This document shows positions 1 through 5,796 of a stretch of DNA of 7,225 bases, one piece after another. A model generated the notes under the pieces. It ran no database searches. It saw nothing but the letters and a program-made list of their open reading frames with translations, and was not told the origin of the DNA. Origin of the DNA: DASVXQ01 sp046727955 (lineage in GTDB: Bacteria; Actinomycetota; CALGFH01); contig JBKPDO010000016.1 in the NCBI GenBank assembly GCA_046727955.1, positions 1 to 7,225 of the forward strand, given 5' to 3'. The translations under genes and the position numbers were made by a program. How positions within the stretch are numbered: the first letter of the stretch is position 1; the number at the start of each line of letters is the position of its first letter.

Positions 1-1
1 G

Positions 2-103
2 GAGGCGGTGGGCGGATCGGCGGTGGCCACCGCCAGCGGGGTGGTGTTCACGGGCGAGACGATGCTGTCCCAGCCACCGCCGACGCAACCGCCGACGCAA
101 TAG
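2..103 (+). CDS. 3' end of an unidentified CDS (partial)
   Basis: The reading frame is open from the window edge to a TAG at 101-103. The translated tail includes GGSAVATASGVVFTGE, then a low-complexity Pro/Thr/Gln tail (QPPPTQPPTQ). The Gly/Ser-Ala-x-Ala-x-GVVFTG pattern resembles one strand pair of a PQQ-type beta-propeller blade (quinoprotein or BamB-like repeats), but 33 residues are too few to assign a family. The tail could also be a frameshifted end of that gene. No start is visible because the gene begins before the window. It would converge with the minus-strand membrane protein gene that ends at 167. Confidence 0.3.
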   Translation, partial: EAVGGSAVATASGVVFTGETMLSQPPPTQPPTQ

Positions 104-166
104 CCAGGTCATGGGCCTCAGACGTGGGTGGAGCAAGGCGGAGCCTGTCAACCTCTGTGAGACACA

Positions 167-415
167 TCAGCCAGGAAATTGCTGAGGCGCCTCCTGTGGG
201 TCGATGGGCTTGTTGACACAGAGGGCTGAGACGGTCACCTCTCCGGTGTCGTGGCGGTCGAGCACAAGCAACACCGAGACGGCGTCCTGGCTGCCGCGAA
301 GCGTGTGCCGGTCCCAGGCCACGGCGCCGCCGCCGATGCCGAGCAGCACGATGGCGAGCATCGCCAACCACCAGTGGCGACGCAACACAGCCCCTGAACC
401 TCCGACGAACGTCAT
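167..415 (-). CDS. small single-pass membrane protein, unknown function
   Basis: This 82-residue protein starts at the ATG at 413-415, which overlaps the TGA (412-414) of the upstream gene in an ATGA arrangement, so translational coupling is likely. A longer in-frame start at 541 exists but would lie wholly inside the upstream gene and reads as Arg/Pro-rich noise. Residues 1-14 carry Arg-Arg before one hydrophobic helix (about 15-34, WWLAMLAIVLLGIGGGAVAW). This suggests an N-in anchor with an outward domain of about 48 residues containing one cysteine (SALCVNKP) and a conserved-looking strand DAVSVLLVLDRHD. I do not recognise a family. Its linkage to the Imm-5-like gene suggests a related role, but that is inference. 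Confidence 0.6.
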   Translation of the reverse strand: MTFVGGSGAVLRRHWWLAMLAIVLLGIGGGAVAWDRHTLRGSQDAVSVLLVLDRHDTGEVTVSALCVNKPIDPQEAPQQFPG

Positions 416-927
416 CCGCCCCCTGTGAGCTTCGCGTGCATGTCGCTGATCAGCGCCCCGAGCGTGCCCGCGGGGCGGGTCGGGGGCGGTAATCGCCGCA
501 GGACATCCCGAACGGTTGGCGAGGCGTGGCGCAGCGCCCACCGGAGCTCGTCGGCGATGGCGGTCGGATCATGGGGCGCGGCCAGCCTGGCGGCCATCGG
601 GGCGTAGGCTGCTGCGCCGCGCGCATGGGCCGCCATGTGGGCCACGCCCGCCGCCTGACCCGCGGCCCGGGCCGCAGCCACGGCGGCCGGGTCGCCGACC
701 TCCCGGGCCGCCGCGTGCGCCCGGGCCGACAGGGCGCGAACTGCTCCGATCCGCATCTCGCCACGGGCGAAGGCACGGAGGCCGTCGATGGCATCACGAG
801 GGCGGGTGTCGCTCGGGGCCTGCGCCTCGAACAGGCACAGTGTCCGCTCGGCGCAGTCGGCGGCCCAGGTGGCCAGCACCCGCCGGTCGTCCTCGCTCAG
901 CGTCAATGCGCCTGGCTGGCGGCCCAT
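412..927 (-). CDS. Imm-5-like putative immunity protein
   Basis: This complete 171-residue, Ala-rich, all-helical protein matches the pattern of the 'putative immunity protein' (Imm-5-like) family. Residues 20-60 read LATWAADCAERTLCLFEAQAP, then DTRPRDAIDGLRAFARGE. Next come helices rich in Ala-His (SARAHAAAREVGDPAAVAAARAAG, then VAHMAAHARGAAAYA). The C-terminal third (ADELRWALRHASPTVRDVLRRLPP) is less typical. The family is predicted from gene context to neutralise polymorphic toxins, although many actinobacterial members are orphans. The start is ATG 925-927 with GGAG (plus 938-941) ten bases upstream. No polymorphic toxin is visible in the window. The downstream partner is the coupled membrane protein. 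Confidence 0.72.
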   Translation of the reverse strand: MGRQPGALTLSEDDRRVLATWAADCAERTLCLFEAQAPSDTRPRDAIDGLRAFARGEMRIGAVRALSARAHAAAREVGDPAAVAAARAAGQAAGVAHMAAHARGAAAYAPMAARLAAPHDPTAIADELRWALRHASPTVRDVLRRLPPPTRPAGTLGALISDMHAKLTGGG

Positions 928-1068
928 ACGCAGGATTCTCCCATCGGCTGTCCGTCTGCTGGCAGAATCGAAAATCGGACGGTGAGCGGGCAGGCGGTAG
1001 CGCCCGGCGGAGCGTGAGCAGAGCCGGGCTCATTGGTGGAGGGTGCTTGCGACGGTACCGGCCGGTGA
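928..1068. other. intergenic stretch between IS110 remnant and immunity gene
   Basis: About 140 bases lie between the inferred original stop of the IS110 transposase gene (1069) and the immunity gene start (927). The stretch should contain the right end of the IS110 element and the promoter of the minus-strand immunity operon. The CGGGCTCAT repeat at 1025-1033 lies here. I see no gene, no convincing -35/-10 pair and no strong terminator. Confidence 0.4.
1025..1033 (+). repeat. direct repeat CGGGCTCAT, copy 1 (possible IS110 boundary)
   Basis: The 9-bp word CGGGCTCAT occurs here and at 2232-2240 in the same orientation, bracketing the IS110 transposase remnant. Extending inward/outward by three bases gives 11 of 12 matches (CGGGCTCAT followed by TGG or CGG). 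It lies 36 bp beyond the inferred stop at 1069. IS110 elements lack terminal inverted repeats but leave short repeated core sequence at both ends, so this is a plausible boundary. A chance match is not excluded. Confidence 0.35.
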
Positions 1069-2060
1069 TCAGGCGGCGTCGTGGAGGGTACCCTCTTGCC
1101 GGAGAGGTGCTCGAGTTCGCGGATCAGCTGACGGGTTCGGCGTTGGGGGTGCAGACGGTCGTGGTAGTCAGCGCCGAGGTCGGCGAAGCGGGCCTGCGGG
1201 TCCGAGAGCAGGCAGTAGGCGATGGTGAGGATCGAGTTGCCGACGGCGACCAGGGCGCGTTGCTTGCCGCGTCGTTTCACGACCCGCCGGTAGCGGGCGC
1301 CCAGGGAAGGTCGTGGTCCTGGAGGCCCCCATCGCCGCCTCCCCGATGGCGGCGCCGATGGGAGGGGTTGCCCTTGCCGGTCGGGGCTGGCCTAGGTCTT
1401 GCCGGCTGAGGCCTTGGTCGTGGGCGCGAACTTGGCCCACGACACCAGGTGGCCGGCGCTGGGGAAGCGCGACATCTCTATGCCGATCTCGGCGGTGAGC
1501 TCCTGCGCGTCGATCCTGCCGACGCCGGGGATCGCATCCAGCTGCGCCACCTGGTGGGCGAACGGGGCGAGCAGCGCCTCGATCCGGCCGGTCAGCCGGT
1601 CGATCTGGCCGCCGAGCGCGTCGATGCGGTCCAGCATCATCCGCAACAGCCAGCTGTGGTGGGCGCGGAAGTGCCCGGTGAGCGCTTCGGCCAAGACGCT
1701 GAGCTTGGCGCGCATCCTTCCCTGCGCCAGCTGCACGAGCACCTTCGGGTCGCGCTGCCCAGCGATGAGCGCCTCCAGCCGGCCCGGCACGTGCTTTGCC
1801 TCGCGGGCGTTCACCAGCCAGCACGCGCACGCCTCCTCCAGCAGGTAAAACAGCGACTTCCAGTAGGTGGACGTGGACTCCATCACCACCCGGGTCGCCC
1901 CCAGGCCGTACAGCCAGTCCGCCAACGCCAGCAGCGACCTGGTCGTGGTCGCGAAGCTGCGCACCTCTTGGCGGCGCCTGCCCGGCTTGGCATCGTGTGG
2001 CACCCGCGCGCACGCCACCAGCATCGCCTTGCCGACATCCAGCGCGGCCACCCGCTCCAC
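1069..2060 (-). pseudogene. IS110-family transposase, internally deleted and frameshifted
   Basis: An open stretch of 222 codons (2060-1392) begins with the DEDD (RuvC-like) domain: Asp8 in AALDVGK, then VVMEST-TYW near residue 58-67, then LVNAREAKHVPGR. There the sequence jumps in frame to LEALIAGQRDP (junction near 1778), omitting the roughly 80 residues, including the KTDxxDA catalytic pair, that intact relatives have. The Transposase_20 part (AIPGVGRIDAQELTAEIG, then FPSAGHLVSWAKFAP) is retained. The gene then hits TAG at 1392-1394 just after the probable catalytic Ser in SAGKT. The C-terminus continues across frameshifts as GEAAMGASRTT, RYRRVVKRRGKQRALVAVG and LLSDPQARFADLGADYHDR to SGKRV-TLHDAA and TGA at 1069-1071. 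The start (GTG 2058-2060) is uncertain, as the frame stays open upstream. The protein should be inactive. Confidence 0.88.
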
Positions 2061-2321
2061 CAGCTCGACGGGCTCCTCGATGACCTCCTCCGCGATCGCC
2101 CTTTCCCGTGTCGACAGGATTCCGAAGTAGGCCGCCCGCAGGAGCCAACAGGGACATTACGAGGCGGAATCGCGTGCTCAACGGCAACAATGCAGGACCC
2201 TGGCAGCGGCTCCCGGCGTCAGACACTGTTACGGGCTCATCGGCACCAAGCACCATCGACGTCGGCGAGCGGCCCGCCCCGATTTTCACGCCTGCAGGGC
2301 GTCACCCGCCGGGACACCCAC
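2061..2321 (-). other. IS110 upstream non-coding end; candidate bridge-RNA region
   Basis: About 260 bases lie between the IS110 transposase gene and the terminal repeat of the neighbouring IS6 fragment. In IS110-type elements the long non-coding end upstream of the transposase encodes the bridge RNA that guides recombination. If the CGGGCTCAT copy at 2232-2240 marks the element edge, the end would be about 172 bases long, a suitable size. I see no protein gene here. I could not identify the loop structure by eye; only short potential stems such as CAGG/CCTG (near 2196-2203) are visible. The assignment is inference from position. Confidence 0.3.
2232..2240 (+). repeat. direct repeat CGGGCTCAT, copy 2 (possible IS110 boundary)
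   Basis: This is the partner of the copy at 1025-1033 and lies 172 bp upstream of the IS110 transposase start. It directly follows GACACTGTTA, a word resembling the IS6-type end at 2322. See copy 1 for the argument. Confidence 0.35.
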
Positions 2322-2335
2322 GACACTGTTGCACT
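2322..2335 (+). repeat. IS6-family terminal inverted repeat (3' end of tnp side)
   Basis: GACACTGTTGCACT reads inward from the 3' side of the IS6-type transposase gene, 45-55 bp beyond its stop. IS6-family ends usually read GGxxCTGTTGCAAA, so nine or ten of these positions agree. The opposite end of the element is missing. A second GACACTGTT, same orientation, sits exactly 100 bp to the left (2222-2230). Confidence 0.6.
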
Positions 2336-2377
2336 GGGTCAGCCGGCGGCGTGCTGAAGGCCCGACCTTGACCGGGA

Positions 2378-2811
2378 TCAGATCGCCAAGGCCAACTCCT
2401 GGAACGCGACGGCCAAGCGCCGGCCCGCCGGCTCGTCCACCGCCAGCTCGTAGTGTCCGCGCCGAACGTTCCGTACCAGCGCATGCCCCGCGATGATCAC
2501 CCGGGCGCTGCGGTCCTGCTTGCGCCCCCGCAGCGGCCGCAGCCGCGCCTTCAGCCGGCCGTGGTCGCACTCGACGGCGTTGTTGGCGTACTGGTCGGTG
2601 CGGTGCCATGCCGCTTCAAGCAGCGCCTCCGGCACCGCCGGGTCCACCGGCGCCTGATCGGTGGTGACCTGGACGGGTGCGAGCTTGGTCGCGCCGATGG
2701 CCTGTTGGAAGCACCGGCGGGCTGCCCTCACGTCGCGACGTGGGCAGACGAACACGTCGATGACCTGGCCGAACCGGTCGATCGCGCGATACACATAGCG
2801 CCACTGTCCCG
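2378..2811 (-). pseudogene. IS6-family transposase, 5'-truncated
   Basis: The last about 145 codons of an IS6 (IS26/IS240-type) DDE transposase are intact. They begin AGQWRYVYRAIDRFGQVID, just after where the first catalytic Asp (DETY motif) should stand. The second Asp is in VTTDQAPVDPAV. The catalytic Glu lies in NNAVECDHGRLKARLRPLRG, the family's N-N-x-x-E-x-D-H signature. The C-terminus (GHYELAVDEPAGRRLAVAFQELALAI) is normal. Full-length members have about 230 residues, so the helix-turn-helix and first catalytic residue are gone. The coding match ends exactly at 2811/2812, where the terminal repeat of the IS3-like element starts. No indels interrupt the retained part. Confidence 0.88.
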
Positions 2812-2825
2812 CCTGTGGGTGCCAG
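2812..2825 (+). repeat. left terminal inverted repeat of the IS3-like element
   Basis: CCTGTGGGTGCCAG here is the exact reverse complement of 3954-3967. The two copies bracket the integrase-core transposase gene, with its inferred stop 14 bp inside this copy. Four further bases (GTCA) also match at equal offset inside both ends. If the IS3-type TG...CA rule applies, the true tips would be 2814 and 3965. Confidence 0.82.
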
Positions 2826-2838
2826 ATATTGGGTCACC

Positions 2839-3888
2839 TCATGCGACCTGCGCACCCGCATGGAGCAGCCCGCCGAGTCGATCCCGCCGCACAACCCTCC
2901 CGCCCGGCAGGAAGCCCACCTGTTGGCCAGGGCCAAGCGGCGGCGCCTGCCCCAACGCGCGATGCAGCCGGTAGCCGTTGTCGTGCTCGACATACTCACC
3001 CAGCACCCACACCAGGTGCCGGCATCCACGACGGGCATCCGGTCCAAGCACTCACGACGCACCGTGCCCACCCACCGCTCCGCGTGGGCATTCGCCCGCG
3101 GCGCCCACACCGGCGTGATGAGCACCTGCATCGCCTCAGCGGCAACGACCGTGTCGAACGCGCCCTTGCTGCCCCGATCGCAGATCACAAACCGCAACCG
3201 GCCGACGTCGTCTCCAGCCCCATAAGCAGGTTCCAGGCCTGCTGGGCCACCCACGCCCCCACCGGATGCGCGGTCACCTCAAGCACGTGAACCCGCCGGG
3301 TCGCCACCTCCATCGCAACCAGGACGTAGAGACGTTGCAGCAACACCGTGTCCACCGTGAAGAAGTCCACCGCCAGCACGCCCTCGGCCTGGCCCGCAGA
3401 AACGTCGCCACGTCAACGCCGACCGCTTGGGTGCTGGAGCAACCCCGCCGCGTTGCAGGATCGTCCACACGGTGCTCGCCCCGATCCAGTATCCAAGCCG
3501 GCACAGCCCGCCGTGGCCCCGGCGAGACCCCAGATCGGGTTCTCCCTGGCCGGCCGCAGCACCAGCACGCGGAGCTCGGCCGCTATGGGCGGACGGCCAC
3601 GCCGGTGTGGGCAGGTCCAACGGCGCCGGACCAGGTCCCGATGCCAGCGCAGCAGCGTGGCCGGCTGCACCGGCAGCCCGCGCCAGGCCGGGCGGGCAGC
3701 AGCCGCGCGAGCCCAGCCAGCACGGCGGTCCGCCCAGTCCACCGATGGTCGGGCCACTCGCCGCCGGAGCACCGCGACCTCGTGGCGCAGCATGAGCAGT
3801 TCGGCGTCCTTGGTCGCCGCCTCCGCGCCAGCAGCGCGAGCCAGCCCACCACCTGGCAGAACATGAGATAGAGCAGTCGCAGGGTCAT
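2839..3888 (-). pseudogene. integrase-core (rve) DDE transposase, multiply frameshifted
   Basis: The protein can be followed by switching frames about seven times. It runs MTLRLLYLMFCQVVGWLALLARR (from ATG 3886-3888), AATKDAELLMLRHEVAVLRR, AVLAGLARLL, then LVQPATLLRWHRDLVRRRW-type sequence (here LPVQPATLLRWHRDLVRRRW). It continues through PPIAAELRVLVLR, RLGYWIGASTVWTILQR, APKRSALTWR and the catalytic domain. The three expected acidic residues remain: Asp in LAVDFFTVD (near 3365), Asp in FVICDRGSK (near 3175) and Glu in ANAHAERW (near 3080). The C-terminus is LGEYVEHDNGYRLHRALGQA through GGLLHAGAQVA and TGA at 2839-2841. Approximate shift points are near 3822, 3735, 3700, 3530, 3390, 3220 and 3030. 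An alternative upstream ATG is at 3937-3939. The gene cannot make a full protein without correction. Confidence 0.85.
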
Positions 3889-3953
3889 GCGCCGATCATC
3901 GCGGGCGATGGCTTCTTCGACGAACTCGCAGCTCAGCATCTATGACTGACTTC

Positions 3954-3967
3954 CTGGCACCCACAGG
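3954..3967 (-). repeat. right terminal inverted repeat of the IS3-like element
   Basis: CTGGCACCCACAGG is the exact inverse of the copy at 2812-2825. It lies 66 bp upstream of the inferred transposase start and immediately precedes the sigma-factor reading frame. Confidence 0.82.
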
Positions 3968-4801
3968 TGCGGTTCGAGGAGCATCGGACCCGCCTGCGGG
4001 CAGTGGCCTACCGGATGCTCGGCTCGCTCAGCGAGGCCGACGACGCCGTCCAGGACGCCTGGCTCCACCTCTGCCGTGCCGACACCAGCCGTGTCGACAA
4101 CCTGGGCGGTTGGCTGACCACGCTGGTCGCGCACGTCGCGGCGCGAGCGGCCCACGGGTCTGGGCGTGCACCTGCCCGAGCCGATCGTCAGCGCCCAGGA
4201 CGGGGTCGACCCCGAGCAGCAGGTGCTGCTGGCCGAGGGGGTCGGGCTGGCGCTGCTGGTGGTGCTGGACACGCTGGTGCCCGCCGAGCGGCTGGCGTTG
4301 GTGCTGCACGACACCTTCGCGGTGCCCTTCGACCAGATCGCGGCGATCCTGGGGTGCTCCCCAGCGGCGGCCCGGCAGCTGGCCAGCCGCGCCCGCCGCC
4401 GGGTCAAGGGGGCCGCCCCGGTACCCGACGCCGACCTTGGCCGCCAGCAAACGGTGGTCGAGGCATCTCTTGCCGCCGCGCGGCGGTGACTTCCAGGCGC
4501 TGGCGGTGCTGGACCTCGACGTCGTGCTGCGAGCCGACCTTGGTGGCGTGGCGTTGGGCGCCTCCAGGGTGGTCCGCGGAGCGCGGGCCGTGGCCCAGGG
4601 GGCGCTTGGCTTCGCGCGGCGTGCCCGGTTCGCGTGACCGGCGTCGGTGACGGCGCCGCCGGCATCGTCGCGGCTTCGCGTGGCCGGCCAGTTGCGGTGC
4701 TGGGTTTTACGGTCACGCGCGGGAAGATCGTCAAGATCGACATCCTCGCCGACCCCGCGCGGCTCCGCCAGCTCGACCTGGCGGTCCTCAACCACCGATG
4801 A
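3967..4801 (+). pseudogene. SigJ/ECF41-type sigma factor with SnoaL-like C-terminal domain, broken
   Basis: Four segments in three frames together match an ECF41 (SigJ-like) sigma factor of about 290 residues. Sigma region 2: RFEEHRTRLRAVAYRMLGSL, EADDAVQDAWLHL, NLGGWLTTLVAHV (3970-4140). A deletion and shift near 4140-4150 removes part of the region 2.3-2.4 helix (normally ARVCLNMLRSRR) before LGVHLPEPIVSAQDGVDPEQQ. Sigma region 4: LALVLHDTFAVPFDQIAAILG, SPAAARQLASRARRRVKG, up to a TGA at 4487-4489. The next frame gives the SnoaL-like domain (GGDFQALAVLDLDVVLRADLG...GALGFARRARFA), stop 4635-4637. The first frame returns with RGRPVAVLGFTVTRGKIV and DILADPARLRQLDLAVL to TGA 4799-4801. The original start is unclear: the sigma match begins at the edge of the IS element. 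An ATG at 3942 encodes MTDFLA but lies in another frame inside the IS end. Confidence 0.87.
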
Positions 4802-4825
4802 GAGTGCTCCGCCGCAGATCGTGAC

Positions 4826-4832
4826 AAGGAGG
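4826..4832 (+). promoter_or_regulatory. ribosome binding site of the SRPBCC gene
   Basis: AAGGAGG lies four bases before ATG 4837. It fixes the original start even though the gene is frameshifted soon after. The short gap (25 bases) after the sigma stop suggests the two genes were cotranscribed. Confidence 0.6.
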
Positions 4833-4836
4833 CAAG

Positions 4837-5404
4837 ATGGCCGAGATCGTGGCAAGCGTCGAGATCTCCCGTCGTCCAAGAGGTCTTCTCCTACGTGGCC
4901 GACCCGTCGCACCACCCCAAATGGATCGAGAGCGTGGTGTCGGCACGCCGGCAGGGTGATGGCCCACTCGCGGTGGGCTCAACAGTCCTGGTGACCCGGC
5001 GGGTCGGTCCTCGGACGGCGCGGATTACCGAGCAGATGACCAAGCTGCATCCTCCCAGGACCTGGGCCAACCGCGGTGTCAGCGCAATCGCGGTCGTCGC
5101 CGTTGCCGACGGCATGGTTGAGCCGCTCGATGCCGGCAAGCGGTCGCGCGTCACGATCGCCACCGACTTCCAGGGGCGCGGGATCGGCAAGCTGCTGGTT
5201 CCGCTGCTCGCCCGTCGGCTGGCGAAACAGCTGCCGCGGGACCAGCGGCAACTGAAGGAGGTCCTCGAGCGGGGCGCGTACGCCCAACGTAAACGTTCAG
5301 GACCCGGCGAGCGCTGGTCGCCTGGGCGCCGTCCAACGGCCACCCAAGCACGGGCCTGGGCCAAGCTGTCAATGATGCGCGCATGGCTCATCTGGCCGCT
5401 CTGA
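4837..5404 (+). pseudogene. SRPBCC-family (polyketide cyclase/START-like) protein, frameshifted
   Basis: The N-terminus MAEIVASVEISRR reads from ATG 4837. A shift near 4876-4880 moves to VQEVFSYVADPSHHPKWIES, which continues as GPLAVGSTVLVTRRVGPR, then EQMTKLHPPRTWANRGV, then VEPLDAGKRSRVTIATDFQGRGIGKLLVPLLARRLAKQ, then LKEVLER. This is the usual order of an SRPBCC ligand-binding fold: N-terminal strand, 'VxxVADPxxHPxW' helix, central sheet and long C-terminal helix. After about 5275 the frame runs on without family resemblance to a TGA at 5402-5404. A TAA at 5290-5292 in the original ATG frame may be the ancestral end. Such proteins bind small hydrophobic ligands; substrate unknown. It follows the sigma gene by 35 bp and converges with the CPAC-motif gene. 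Confidence 0.8.
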
Positions 5405-5604
5405 CGCTTCGGTACGGCCCGCGAAGCTCCTGCAGCCCGGACGGCTGCCGCTCGTACGGGCCCGCCGTCATCACCGCAGGCCGGGCAGACCAGCTCGTAG
5501 GACCCGGTGGTGTCCGACGACGGCGCACCGGTCGCATCCCAGCTGCGCGGCTGGGCACGGACGTAGGGGTTGTGGCGCTCTCGGTCGGCCAGGGTGATGC
5601 TCAC
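5388..5604 (-). pseudogene. short conserved hypothetical protein with CPAC motif, frameshifted
   Basis: The start is taken as GTG 5602-5604 because AAAGAGG (plus 5613-5619) stands eight bases away; the in-frame GTG at 5613 is too close to that site. The protein reads MSITLADRERHNPYVRAQ, then SWDATGA, then GSYELVCPACGDDGGP. In a second frame, after one extra base near 5455-5463, it reads YERQPSGLQELRGPYRSVRAAR, then TGA (5388-5390), followed by AMRA in the same frame. The GPYxSVxAARxAM pattern suggests the stop may interrupt a longer original. Only one Cys pair is visible, so a complete zinc ribbon is not shown. The function is unknown. It lies downstream of, and in the same direction as, the flavodoxin gene. 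Confidence 0.5.
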
Positions 5605-5796
5605 GTCAGCCACCTCTTTACGCAGCGCACGTGTGTGGTTCTTCAGGTCTTGTCAGCCGCAAAGCAGAGCACGGCTACCGATAGCGGCGACAACGATGCA
5701 CACCGGACCGCGATGACGCCAGCGCGTTCGTCTCCGCCACCGCCACCACGGCGTCCGGTTCCGGGCCATTGCCGCGGCGGGCCCTGCAGCGGTGGC
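5605..5796. other. gap between flavodoxin and CPAC-protein genes
   Basis: This 192-base stretch holds the ribosome binding site of the downstream gene (5613-5619). A weak GGGCC/GGCCC stem with a 12-base loop just after the flavodoxin stop (about 5763-5784) has no T-run. No gene is supported here; the open frames crossing it are out-of-frame Arg/Pro/Gly-rich readings. Confidence 0.35.

Larger units (their letters stand above)
2812..3967 (-). mobile_element. IS3-like (integrase-core) insertion sequence, 1156 bp
   Basis: A 14-bp perfect terminal inverted repeat bounds a single degenerate transposase gene. The size suits one-gene elements with an rve domain. The flanks do not match one another: IS6 transposase coding sequence lies to the left and sigma factor coding sequence to the right. 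No target-site duplication is seen (GTCCCG before, TGCGGT after). The element therefore does not sit in a simple insertion site; adjacent DNA on at least one side has been lost or rearranged. Confidence 0.8.

Noticed and set aside
516..1409. Plus-strand 297-codon open frame
   Set aside because: It runs antisense through the immunity gene and IS110 end, is Arg/Pro/Gly-rich with no motif, and is a GC-rich shadow frame.
2109..2116. Palindrome TGTCGACA, also at 4092-4099 and 6306-6313, as an operator
   Set aside because: Three copies are more than expected by chance, but one lies inside the sigma coding sequence and another beside the IS110 gene, with no shared arrangement to promoters.
1168..2289. 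Minus-strand 373-codon open frame
   Set aside because: It overlaps the IS110 gene in another frame with Arg/Ala/Gly-rich composition. Only a short stretch near GEAAMGASRTT belongs to the decayed transposase.
1449..2357. Plus-strand 302-codon open frame
   Set aside because: It is antisense to the IS110 transposase and matches only as its complement.
3940..4827. Minus-strand 295-codon open frame opposite the sigma factor
   Set aside because: It has Ser/Arg/Pro-rich composition and no motif, while the plus strand carries clear sigma factor domains.
5284..5300. AT-richer AACGTAAACGTT as a terminator or operator
   Set aside because: The inverted match is only four bases each side and no T-run follows. 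It more likely includes the ancestral TAA of the SRPBCC gene.
4891..5613. Full-length minus-strand reading of the CPAC-motif frame (240 residues)
   Set aside because: Only the first about 55 residues look protein-like. Beyond the frameshift the reading is antisense to the SRPBCC gene.
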